From the NCBI GenBank assembly GCA_020746875.1, contig JAGTJL010000003.1:1674001-1738000 (forward strand): a stretch of DNA of 64,000 nucleotides. Direction: 5' to 3'. Made by a program: the position numbers and the translations under genes. Origin of the DNA: Rhexocercosporidium sp. MPI-PUGE-AT-0058. Its lineage: Eukaryota > Ascomycota > Leotiomycetes > Helotiales. The notes below the pieces were generated by a model that worked only from the letters and a program-made list of their open reading frames with translations, did no database searches and was not told the DNA's origin. Numbering within the stretch: the first letter of the stretch is position 1; every line of letters starts with the position of its first letter. Below are positions 21,950 through 33,001 of this stretch, in pieces.

Positions 21950-24337
21950 ATGTCTTCGTTCCGTTTCGTTAACCTTGGGATGGAGGGTTTGGGAAATAGG
22001 TTTCTAACGAGGTCAGAAATGGCTATGATGGATCTTTGGAGCTAGACTAAAATCTCGCCAGGAGGATAAACTGCCGTTCATGAATTATGAGGTATGCATA
22101 GATCAGCCATTGGACTGGACTCGATTGGATAGGGTTAGGAACTGGCTCAAGTACTGGAAAGTAAAATAAAGTAATTCGTTATGACCCGGGGCCTTTGGAG
22201 TTTGGTTCTTTGTGAACTTTCCGAGAGTTGGGTACAGTTCTATTCTGGATTTTCTTAATCTGTGCTTCAAGATCAATATAATTTCTTTAGCTGAAGGCAG
22301 CAAGTGCAATTATTGCTAGAAGGACTCGTCAAGTCCCAAAATTGATATGAGAGCACTTGTGTAAAGCCAAGTATCACATATACAACAAACCGAGTCTAGA
22401 CTAGGGTGGCAGAAGCCTACGAAACAAAGCTATAGGTACAAGAGCAAGCAAGCAAGTAGGTAAGCAAATAAACGGGCTGCCCTGGCTTTGGGAGAGGGTA
22501 TCTTGCTTCTTTCCCTCTCCTCTTCCCAAGACCACTCTGAGAATCTAAAAATCCACGACAGGCTTATTCTACTTTGCTATTCAAGGCAACATCAAACGCT
22601 AAAGCAAATCACAAATGGAAAGTCCGGATCTAATACCAACACCCAAGAAATTGAATTATGGCCATCATCTCCTCATTACACCTCCCGATCAGGATCACAT
22701 CTCCCTCGAGTCCCTCTCCTTCGTCAACTCTAATTCCAGTCACAAAACTAACATCTCACTCCCACCAAACTCTCCCGCCAAACCCTCCGCAGCTTCTCAG
22801 CCCTCTTACAAACCTACCTCCCCCCTCTCTAGCAGAATTATGGGATCTTAGCCCCCCTCTCAGAATTAATATCTCTGATCTTCTCAGGAGAGAAGAGCAG
22901 TTGGGTCTACGGGGCTTGTGGGCCTGTGGATGGACTGTAGGATGGATGGAGTGGATGAGGAGGGTGTTGGGGGGTTTTGGGGAGGAGGTCAGAAGTGATG
23001 TTGCTAAGAAGGTGTACTTTGCTAATCTAAACTCGGGGCTTTTTTGTTGACGGAAAATGGCTCTCTCGTATTCTCGTAGAGAAATAGGCTAGGATTCCGG
23101 GATATGGAGATGAGTGTGGAGGGAAGGAGAACTAGACGGATCCGGGAATGGATGACATGGGGAAGAGTAGGACGTGTTGGTGAGCTTTACTCCCAATTTC
23201 TTTCATTGAATCTATATTATGTCACTTCATTAACTAAGGCCTCTAATGCCAAATGTGGGTACTGGGTAACAGCTAGCTAGAAATTTAGCTTCACGGCTAC
23301 TGAGTATCGAGATTTTCATTGTAGATACCTTCGAGTCGGTCTGGCGAGTAGGAAAGGGAGGAGGGAGAGATTGAGCATTTGGCGAGAACACCGAGCCAGT
23401 TGATGGGAGAGGAGGATCCTGAGAATATGGAGCTAGAGGGGGAGGATGCAGTAGCAAGTGAGGTGCTTGAGGGTTGGGAGGTGGTCATGGCTGAATGGGT
23501 GGAGCTAGCGGATTTTCATATTTGTTGACACTTAAGCCCGGCAGGAGTGGGTGGATAGCAATGCGTTCCCAGGGTCGCGGGTATTGAAAAGGACATCAGG
23601 GAGGTGGCTGCGTGGTTGTTCAATTTTTCTTTTCTCTTTCCCCTGTCTCTACTCAGTTAGAAAGTAATATCTAGTAGGTGTGTTAGCAGGACTCATTACA
23701 GCTCGAAACGATGTTCTTTTCATCAACCGAATTGACGTACTTGGTAAACAGTCGAATTTAATGGAACCATTTCCGGAAATAAAGAAAAAAAAACAGAAAT
23801 TATTTTGGCACGCAAGTGGTGAAGTGTCGATGGACAATGCTTGGTGGCATATCGAAATACTTGCTTTCCATTCGGACATTAATGAAGCAGCTCCCGCTAC
23901 TTCACAGTTATTTCTGAGTATAACCCCACCCCTTAAGAATGAGGATTTCGCCAGGGCTATCATTTCTGTTCTTGAATCCATCCAACGTTCTACACAAAGG
24001 GTTTGTGCCACCAGAAATGGGGCAATGAAAATATCTGCGAGAGCTTTCCAAGACACTGATCACTTATTGACTGTATCTAGAAAAGCTTGCTTAGATATGT
24101 GACTTTTTGATACAGTACACTTCCACATCTGAGAAACTCGAATCTGCCTCATCTTGGTAGGGTCACCACCATCCCTCTACTACAATAACCCAGAAGGGCA
24201 GAGCCATACTCCCGTTAGGGTAGCGAGTCGAGGAGCAATGTTTAACTTTTCATGGCAACATTCAACGAACCATCGAAACAAAGATGGGGATGTCTCTGAT
24301 TGACTCTGGTAATTAATGTAGGATTAGATTTCTCGAG
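21950..24337. other. Intergenic, 2.4 kb, largest gene desert of the window
   Basis: Between two convergent genes. The short Ser/Pro-rich open frames at 22615-22851 and 23297-23488 look like low-complexity translation of CT-rich DNA rather than genes. One better open frame (23761-24102, +) is listed separately. An A9 run lies at about 23785. AAGC-type short repeats occur near 22440-22465. Confidence 0.55.
23761..24102 (+). CDS. Small unrecognised ORF, 113 aa, doubtful
   Basis: An ATG at 23761 opens 113 codons to a stop at 24102; the frame is open a further 27 codons upstream but without ATG. The translation has ordinary amino acid composition (NAWWHIEILAFHSDINEA; LFLSITPPLKNEDFARAI) and no low complexity, which is more protein-like than the other frames in this desert. 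There is no recognised domain, signal peptide or TM segment. An overlapping - strand frame of similar length exists, so chance is possible. It could be a small gene, a terminal exon, or a remnant. Confidence 0.25.
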   Translation: MEPFPEIKKKKQKLFWHASGEVSMDNAWWHIEILAFHSDINEAAPATSQLFLSITPPLKNEDFARAIISVLESIQRSTQRVCATRNGAMKISARAFQDTDHLLTVSRKACLDM

Positions 24338-25707
24338 TTACAAGCGAGCATGTTCCGAGGTATATTCCAACTCGTAATCTAGGAAACACGCTACCCAAAA
24401 TCGGCAGTTACCAGCAAGGCCTGGTGATAGGTTCCGATATCCCGATTTTTGACATTCCGCACTGCTGGTCAACATAGCCTGCTTTATTGATAGGCTATGG
24501 ATGATTGACCCCAGAAGTTTGCAAGTAGACCGCGGGTGCTTAGCTCCAGCTTCTCTGAACAACCCAAACACCATTTGGCGCTTGAGCATGTCCAGGAAAT
24601 ATACTTGCGTTGCTAATGACATACCACCCGGACCAATCGTGTCTCTGGAGATATCCAAATCAAACATCCAGCTTGCAACGGCTTCATCAGGGGACAAACC
24701 GCTAGTATGCTGAAGTTTCGTCCATCGGCGAACTCGATCGTCGTTTCTCCTGCTAGGTCGAGAGCTTGATTTTTCGTAGTCATGTATGCCAGACGAGATT
24801 GCTCCGAAAAATTTCCTCCGGTACACAGCTTCTTCTCCTGCAGCGATGCAAGCGCTCTGCCCTGGAGCCCGAGTGCAATTCCATACACGATACGCCCCAA
24901 TACCTAGGGCTAATCCAATAATGCCATGTAGTAGCGACCGCTGGTTTGCCGAAGCCGTCGACAGTCGCTGTATACCCAAAGCAATGCCAGGAACCCATCT
25001 CTTGGCTAGGTATTTGAACGGTCTGGGATCCAGAGGCTTGCTCAAGATTGCAAAACACCGTGGATCCATAGATATATCCTATAATTATTTAGACACATTT
25101 GCAACATCAGAATCTAGTTGAGACATACTTGAAGACTCTCACAGTATTCACGCTCGTCTTTTTTAGTCGTCCAGACTTGAATTCTGTCTGTTCTGTACAT
25201 GTACCAGATTCCAACACCTCCCATCGCTATTGCAAGGATGGCAGCGAGTGTCTGGGAGATATTTGGGATCGACCAGCATTTTCTTTCGCTTTGCGTAATA
25301 GGCTTGGCCGACTGAACGCTGCTGTCTGGTGGCTCGCTATTGGTCCCTGCTGCAGAGGTGCCTTGCTCTGTACTTGAGGGATCGGAAGCATCTGCTGAAG
25401 TAACAGTGCTGTTTTCATTCAACGCAGTGTTTGAAGAAGTTGTGACACGGGGATTTTCCACCATCGGTATACTAGCGCTCGGCCGTGGTCTTGTCGCAGC
25501 CATATCGAGAGTGAGCTCTACCACAGACTGTACTCTAACAGGTAATTGCGACGGGATATCATTTGGTCTTGATTTAGGTGAGATTAAACTTTTTGAAATA
25601 TCAGACGAGGAGGTTGCAGGCACCGCACACCCATGATCAGCCACACTGCAGCCTCGCATGAGTGCTGCGCCACGACGCCCTACCCGAGAGATATGGTATG
25701 TTAGCAT
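24338..25707 (-). CDS. Hypothetical protein with two membrane segments, 439 aa
   Basis: Exons 25707-25129 and 25078-24338 join at a 50-nt intron with perfect frame (193 + 247 codons). I do not recognise the family. The N-terminal 30 residues are basic, with few acids (HISRVGRRGAALMRG), compatible with a mitochondrial presequence but not proof. Residues about 40-150 are Ser/Thr/Pro-rich. A first hydrophobic helix (QTLAAILAIAMGGVGIWYMY) lies about 168-188, and a second (LLHGIIGLALGIGAYRVW) about 240-257. The C-terminal 180 residues are soluble and Arg-rich with scattered Cys (KHPRSTCKLL, SSAECQKSG, AGNCRFWVACFLD). Composition and clean splicing argue for a real gene. The start is the first ATG in the open frame. 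Membrane topology and function unknown. Confidence 0.65.
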
Positions 25708-26230
25708 TGTGTCTACAGGATAATTGGAGTACACTTTTCTGTAGCGTTTCTGTGGTAAAATCTATACATTTTGAGCAGGTTTTGAAGGCTGTGTATTAGA
25801 TTGGTTGGGCTCTAGATGCTATTCATTTCAAAGTCGCTTAGACCTGTTGACACAACATTGAAATACAGGCAGGACCAATTCCATACATAGAATTGTTAAC
25901 AACACGAAAAAATATGCCATAGCAGGCTTGAAGGATGCGGATGATATGGATAGAATGTCATACGATCTTGTGGTTCTAGCCAACGCAAGATGGTGGATTT
26001 GGAGCATCATTATTGTTTTAGTTTGACGTAGGAAGTTCTACAACTCTGTAAGATCTGAGCCCCCCCTATTAACGATTAGCACTTGCTCAGGCTGCAGCTT
26101 ACGAGAAAAAAGTATGATTATTGCAGTCTCGGAGGGTACTTACTTAGGTTTTCAGTCCTAAACTCGGGTTTCTTTTACGAGTCTCCAGTCATAGCATCAT
26201 ACCAGATCAAAGCAGCAGTTCAGCAAGAGC
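25708..26230. other. Intergenic, 0.5 kb
   Basis: Promoter side of the two-TM protein and 3' side of the methyltransferase gene. AT-rich, no open frame of interest. Confidence 0.6.
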
Positions 26231-27100
26231 TCAAGGTAAACCCCGTTTCCTAAAACAAACACTACTAATAGTCTGACCCTTCCTTCCCCCAAAACTAAAA
26301 CTCATATACTCAATCCTACCCAGGACCTCCAACGCCCCACCAGCAAACCACTTCTCCAGCTCTTCCTCCGTCCAATTGCAGCTCGTAACCAACAAAATTC
26401 CACCCTCCCTCACAAGCGGAACAACCCTTTGCTTATACCCCTCACAGATCCTCCTTCCCTGCCCATCCTTCTCCTCGGAAAGACTAATGGCATCGAACGT
26501 TCCTTTGTCAAGCACCACATCCCAGCCCTTTTCATTCGCTCCAGATAGGACAACGCCCGAGGGGTCTTCAGTCATGATGTCCCATTTCCGAAAGTCGACT
26601 TCGTTCTCACCACCTTCTCCAAACCCTTTATCCCCCGCAATCCGCTTCGCGAATTCCACACTCCGTTCAGAGTAATCCACGCCTAGCATCCTACCTCCCC
26701 ATCCTTCTCCCTCTCCCTCCTCATCGTCATCCTCTCCACCCCCCCTCAGCGCAAACAAAAAATGACCATTCCCCGTTCCCAGATCCAGAAAACTGCAATT
26801 CGATTTCGAAACTTCGGGTCCTAGTATGTGCTCCTCTGCGATCTTCTTTTGTAGGAAGGACAGGACTTTGTCTTCGGCAGCTGAGTCGTCGAACCAGATC
26901 GTGCCTTCGTCTGTGGGGTCGAGGGCGTGGTTCGAGATTTCGGTGATGTAGAGATTGTCCCAGCTAGAAGGGGGGATATCGTTAATTTCTGTATTTGAAG
27001 AGGAGGAGGTTGCAGGAGTTGTGGGGTATGTTTACTATTCTTTTGTGCCGAGCTGGGAGGGCTCCAGGTGGTTTGGCTTGGAAGGTGGTGGGGATGTCAT
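26231..27100 (-). CDS. EFM4: Protein-lysine N-methyltransferase, EFM4/See1 type, 265 aa
   Basis: Exons 27100-27036 and 26963-26231 (72-nt intron) give 266 codons with stop. The spliced N-terminus reads QLGTKEYWDNLYITEISNH, a hallmark of the EFM4/METTL10 family, followed by GTIWFDDSAAE. The class I SAM-binding motif is FLDLGTGNGHFL at about residue 76-87; motif II is GVDYSERSVEFAK, and post-motif WDVVLDKGTFDAISL is strongly conserved in this family. By homology the enzyme uses S-adenosylmethionine to methylate a lysine of translation elongation factor 1A in the cytosol. The start codon was chosen because only splicing TA|C creates the conserved YWDN. An acidic, Gly-rich insert (GGGEDDDEEGEGEGWGG) within the SAM domain is unusual but in frame. 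Confidence 0.9.
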
Positions 27101-27492
27101 AGTGGAGGGTTTGAAGTGATTGGAAGCCCCGGGAGATGGGTTTCGTGTTGCACGATTTGATCCTAGGCAGAATCACGGATTGCAATGTTGCTATGAGATT
27201 TGAGAACATTTCGATGCTATTTGTAGTTGATGCGGGGCAGAAAATTACCCCCCAACTCCACCATTGCGGAATAGGAAGCGGTGAAGTCACTCGTTGGAAG
27301 GAACATGGGATTCAGGTACTCATCGGATTTTTGAAATCACGCATATTATACAGGAAACGCCACTGAGAGTGATAAAGGGACGATGCTGGTATTTTGCTCC
27401 AAATCTAGAACAACGAACAAGGCCGCCAGTTCAGGCGCAACCGTAAGCCCAAAACAATGCATTTTCCATCAAGCGCTTCTTTATTATCTCAT
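27101..27492. other. Intergenic, 0.4 kb
   Basis: Promoter of the methyltransferase gene and 3' UTR of the PP2A-A gene, both on the - strand. Nothing else seen. Confidence 0.6.
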
Positions 27493-29755
27493 CTATGGGG
27501 ATGTGTTCATGGGCTCACCCGAGATCAAAGCCGCAGCTGTCGTAGCAAAGAAACGAACATCAACATCCTCATCCTTCTGCAGCTTTTCCAAATTGGGCAG
27601 GATTCTCTCCTGGATGAGTGCTTCACTTCTAGCGGACGGGGGAGTTGTGTCACCCGCCTTCTCGAGAGAGTAGACAGTACCCTCCTCAGGCAAGCGCTTC
27701 AGTACGGAGATCAGCTCACCGTACGACTTGGCGACGTTGAACTTGATATTTGGGATCTCATCGGCAACGAGTTTGTCCATCATTGGGAGGATAGACTTTG
27801 AGATGACGTCCAAGCTAACTACGGTTGAGAGGGTCTAAACAAATTAGCGAAAATCCTCAAAGCATGCAGAGAATACGTACTGTGATGGCGAAGCAGGTTG
27901 TCATTCTGTAGAGGTAGTTAGGATGTGCTCCCATGGCCATGACCTTTGGAATGATAGCCTCGTTAGCCCATTCCACGCCGAAGACCTCTGTCAGCTTCTT
28001 TAGGTTGTGTGTCGCAGCTTCACGGATAGAGAAAACCGTGTCACCCAACCATCCCATGCAAAGGGCAGCTAGCTTCTCATCGAAGAATTTGACACCAAGT
28101 TGACTTGCAAGGAGAGGGATATATTCGATAATGGCCAATCGAACTCTCCATTGCTTGTCTTCTGCGAGTTGAACAATTGCTGGGAGTAGTGACTGGGAAA
28201 GGAGATCGATGCCGATGACTATTTCGATTAGCGAAGTTACCAAACAGGGCTAATGTCACGTACCTTGATTGACCAACTCCAACTTCGAGATGATGTGAAG
28301 ACGTACATCAGGAAACTCATCCTTTAGCATCTGGAGGAACATGGGAAGAAGATGGTCGATGGTTCTGGAAATTGTTAGATGTGCCATGCTCGGTGTTATC
28401 ATGAACTTACTCTTGCTTGCCAAGAATTGGGGCGAGGCCACTGATCTGGGTTCCTAGAGCTGCACGGACATGTTGAGAAGTATCAGAAACCAAGTCCTCT
28501 ACCGTCGTCATAACATCGTTCAGGAGAATTGTTCTGTCAATGAGCTTGCAAAAGCCTGCGTTGTTGTTAGCACGTGAATTGACAGTATCCAAAGATACCA
28601 TACCTGGGATCTGTCCAGCAATAGCTGTCCGAACCTCAGCCTCGCTGTCTTTGAGAAGCTTGACGAAAGCTGGCACGAGATCTCTTGTGACGACCTCATC
28701 ATCTACAGCCTTGGCAATCTGTAAAAAAACGTCAGCAATATTCTCATAAAATCTATAGTCTTCCACACCTTCTCAAATCTATCTGCAACCATATATCTGA
28801 CCCTCCAACTTTTGTCTTCAATCAGACTCCTCAACGCCGTAAGAAGGACACCATGACTTGACTGTTGCTCTTTGGGAACTACCTCCGCAATCGCAATCAG
28901 GATCTCAACTGTCAATAACCGCACACTGTCCTGATCGTCGCTGGCGAGGTGTTGGAAAAGGGGTATCATTTCCTCGACAACGATTGTAGCCGGCATCTCT
29001 TTGACGAACTTCGCTAGGTTGTTCGCGGACTGTCTTCGGACCATGGGAGTCTCATCGTGAACAAGGAGCCCGAATTGCTGTCTAAGCTGCTCTTGCATAG
29101 GGGGTGAGGCTTTCTTATAAGGGACATTGTAGAGGCCGGTTGCGGAGATTTTGGATGTAAACCAGTCGGCTTTCGAGAGTCGGATCGTGAGGGGGATGAA
29201 GTATTCTTCGACCTGTTGTGGGGAGAGCTCTTCACAGATCTTATTCAGAGATTCGACGGCCTAGAAAGTATTAGGTATATCTTCAGTAGCGTATAAAATG
29301 CGGCCTACCTTCTCTCGCACCAAAGGCTCCTCGATCGCCGCAAGATTTTCAAGAGGTGAAAGGAGGACGTGACCCCATTCCGGACCTCCAACGTATTCAA
29401 CGAAACCGCCCAGCTCCCCGCTCAGAGCAGTAAGTACCTCATCTTCGTCTTCAACGGATTCTGTGAAAAAACATCAGCACAAGCTACGAGGCTGATACAG
29501 GCATCTGAGCCTACCGTCTAAGAATGGAATGAGCTCATCTCTGGTGCGCTCAGCTCCCAGAGCGAGTGCAATAGTCGAGAGGCGGTGTATGGCGTTTAAT
29601 CGTAGAAGGACATCATCATGCTATTTGACCGTGAGCAAATGCGCCAGCAGAGCTTCCCCACACTTCGAAGCTGTGTATTGAGTATGTACCTTTAACTCGT
29701 CGATGAGAACTGCTATTGGGTAGAGCTCGTCCGTCTTATCAGGCCCGTCAGACAT
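27493..29755 (-). CDS. TPD3: Protein phosphatase 2A scaffold subunit A (HEAT-repeat)
   Basis: This is the 65-kDa regulatory/scaffold subunit that holds the PP2A catalytic subunit and the B-type regulatory subunits. The protein starts [22 protein letters not shown] and is built of about 15 HEAT repeats to the end GEPMNTSP. Diagnostic stretches are [105 protein letters not shown] and [14 protein letters not shown]. About eight short introns interrupt it. One (about 28551-28606) is in frame and shows a textbook GTGCTAAC branch point; removing it restores the family sequence [12 protein letters not shown]. The order and spacing of repeats are complete, so the gene looks intact. Its promoter region is shared with the divergent Phe-tRNA synthetase gene. 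Confidence 0.95.
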
Positions 29756-30673
29756 CGTGAAGGAACTCGGGAGGTGTTTCGTGGTGGGTTGGGGTTCGTG
29801 AAAAAGGTCAAATCGGCCTGGCTTTGACCTGTTGACTCGCAAGTTGTGTACAAAAGCTTGATCGCGTGTTGGGGCCGCCTAGCCTCGATTGAAGAGTCGT
29901 GGATGGGACGAGGAAAGAAGCGTGGAAGAATGGGCGAGTCCGGGGAGGATCTGTATCTGCCAGTATCAGTATGGGAAGTCGACGCGCACAAGGGGAGCTC
30001 GTTAATGTTGGAGATGTGGTGGGGGAACCATGTTGAATAATGACGAAGCTATTCCAGGAAGGGTGCGGTGTCTTGGCTGCACGGCAGCGTCAACCCAATT
30101 GAACTTACCTGCACAGTGATATTCGTATACGTCGTGACTTTGGAGAGCGGGATGGGTATGGGAAAGGTGGAGAGTTGTGGTGTTGATGCGGAAATTAATC
30201 TGAGAGCGCTCCAGGCCAGGATGCTCGATCACAACGGTGTTGGTCTTGGATCTGATCCGTGAATGGAAATGTCCATCGACCAGAATTTTCAGGCCGGAAC
30301 TCAGGCCTGCATCGGCGAGGCTGTGGGCGTGCCAAAATTACCCCTCGATCTCGCACTGCGAAGCTTGAACGTTACAAAGTTCAGAAGAAGCTGGATTTTG
30401 AATGAATTAAACTGTAAATACTGATGTACAGATCTTGTTCGGTCTTCCCGCAATTTCTTGTTTATTTGGGTAGCATTTACCAGCTACTTAATCAAGTCGC
30501 TACTTCGTCGCATGGTGAAGGTGTTCGGCTGCTGTGACTCGCATTTTATTTTTTGGACAACACCAAACTCACACCGCGCCAATCCTCGACGGCAGCTCCT
30601 CCACCACACTTCATTACAACCGGACACTGCAGATTTTCTGGAATAGGTGGGAGAGCCATCTGGAGCCGCAAAT
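29756..30673. promoter_or_regulatory. Shared divergent promoter region of PP2A-A and FRS1
   Basis: About 0.9 kb between two divergent housekeeping starts. Open frames here are short and not protein-like. No specific factor site is claimed. Confidence 0.5.
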
Positions 30674-32581
30674 ATGCCTACTATCAGTGTAGACAAGGCT
30701 GAGCTCTACAAAGCTCTTGGGCAGGAGTAAGCTTTGGTGTCCTTCCTTCCCTTAGAGACAGGACTAACCCCTCCATAGATACACGACCGCTGAGTTTGAG
30801 GAACTATGCTTCGAGTTTGGTATTGAGCTGGACGAGGACACGTCGAATTCAGAACGACCTATCGTCAATGGCAAGCAAGCGCCTGCAGAGCTCAAAATCG
30901 AGATCCCCGCCAATAGATATGACATGCTGTGCTTCGAAGGAATAGCTCTCATGCTCAACATCTTCCGAGAGAAGACGCCGCTGCCAAATTACAGACTTGT
31001 TGCGCCAAAGAGTGGGAAGATACACACAATCACGGTCCATCCAGATACCCTCAAAGTCCGACCATACGTTTCTGGAGCTATTCTACGAAATGTCAAGTTC
31101 ACACAAGAAACCTACGATTCCTTCATTTCGCTGCAGGACAAGCTTCACCAAAATCTGGCGAGAAACCGGACGTTAGTTGCTATTGGTACGCATGACTTGG
31201 ATACGATCAAGGGCCCGTTCACCTACGAGGCATTACCGCCCAAGGATATCAAGTTCAAGCCTTTGAACCAGACCAAGGAGATGAATGCCGAAGAAATGAT
31301 GCAGTTCTATGAGAACGACAAGCATCTGGGGAAATACCTACCAATAATTCGAGAGAAGCCGGTATACCCAGTCATCTATGACTCGCAACGGATTGTCTGC
31401 TCGATGCCCCCTATTATCAACGGCGACCACTCAAAGATCACCCTGGCGACCACCAATGTTTTCATTGACGTGACCGGAACCGACAGGACAAAGTTGGAGA
31501 TTGTAAACAATATCATCGTGTCTATGTTCTCCCAATACTGTTCTGAGCCTTTCACAATCGAGCCAGTCAAGATCATATCCGAGCACAACAACGAGACCAG
31601 ACAAACGCCTGACCTGAGCCCTCGTCTAGCCGAAGCACAGGTAGACTACATCAACAACTGCTGTGGCCTCCAAGAGACACCTGAGCGGATATGCCAGCTT
31701 CTAACCAAGATGTGCTACACTGCCAAGCCCTCCTCAAAAGACAAGAACATCATCGAAGTCTTCGTCCCACCCACCCGCGCCGACGTCCTTCACCAATGCG
31801 ACATCATGGAAGATGTAGCCATCGCCTACGGCTTTAACAACCTCCCCCGCACCTCCCCCAACAAAGCCTCTACCATCGCCCAACCCCTCATGATCAACAA
31901 GCTCGGAGACATTGTCCGTCAGGAAACAGCCATGGCAGGCTGGAGCGAAGTCATGCCTTTGATCCTCTGCTCCCACGACGAGAACTTCGGCTGGCTCAAC
32001 CGCAAAGATGACGGTACCACCGCAGTCCGACTCGCCAACCCAAAAACAGCAGAATACCAAGTAGTCCGCACGTCTCTGCTCCCCGGTCTCCTGAAGACTA
32101 TCCGCGAGAACAAGAAACACAGCGTCCCCATCAAAGTCTTCGAAGTTTCCGACGTAGCATTCAAAGATGAATCCCTAGAGCGCAAGAGCAGGAACGAGAG
32201 ACATTTTGCCGCTGCTTGGTATGGCAAGACGAGCGGCTTCGAAGTCGTTCACGGACTCTTGGATCGCGTCTTGTTGATGCTGAAGACTGCTTTCGTAACT
32301 CACGAGGAGGGCCTTGAGAGTAAGAAAATAGACGGATACTGGATCGAGGAGATTGACGAGCCGACGTTCTTTGCTGGACACGCTGCCGCGATTTATCTCC
32401 GCGTTGACGGAAAGGCGGAGCGTATTGGCGAGTTCGGAATCTTGCATCCTACTGTTCTTGATAAATTCGAGTTGAGGTGACGGTTCCCATCCTTAATCCC
32501 TCTCTGACGTAGGAAAACTCGCTGACTATGAACAGGTACCCTGTTAGCACACTGGAGATCAACCTGGAAGTCTTCTTATAA
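30674..32581 (+). CDS. FRS1: Phenylalanyl-tRNA synthetase beta chain, cytosolic, 598 aa
   Basis: Exons 30674-30726, 30779-32476 and 32536-32581 (599 codons with stop). The protein begins MPTISVDKAELYKALG, as in the eukaryotic cytosolic beta subunits. It contains the B3/B4 editing domain (KIEIPANRYDMLCFEGIA, GTHDLDTIKGPFTYEALPP, MPPIINGDHSKIT), the B5 domain (PPTRADVLHQCDIMEDVAIAYG) and the C-terminal synthetase-like core (ARTSLLPGLL-type stretch VRTSLLPGLLKT, FEVSDV). It ends STLEINLEVFL. Together with the alpha chain (not in this window) it charges tRNA-Phe. The final 15 residues come from a separate 46-nt coding exon; reading through its intron would truncate the conserved end. Complete and ordinary in length. 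Confidence 0.95.
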
Positions 32582-33001
32582 AAGTCTTACATTGCGGAGT
32601 AGCTCTGATGGGACTCGTTCCGTCTCGCTTCATCCGAAAAGTTGTGAATCGCATTCCACGCATGATGAGCCCAATTGAATCCATGATCTGATGTCAGGAA
32701 GCCTCCATTTGACCTTTATTGTGCTACTTCGTGAACTGCAAGGAATGTCTGCCTCACGCGGTGCTCGCACAAAAGTCACATTCAAAGTCACGAAACCTCC
32801 TCAGAACATTCCTCAATTCATCCATTCATTCTCATCTCCTCTACCTGAACTCCATCCATGCCCCACCCTGCAAATGCATCGCATCTATTCCAAAAACCAA
32901 CCAAGATAAAATATCACTCCCTCCACACCCAACACGCCAACCAACCTCTGCCCAACGCCTTACTTCCTATCCCAAATAACAAGAATCCAACACTACTCAA
33001 C
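32582..33001. other. Convergent 3' intergenic region
   Basis: 420 bp between the stops of FRS1 and the myotubularin gene, CA/CT-rich (32860-33000). Holds both 3' UTRs; no gene seen. Confidence 0.6.
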
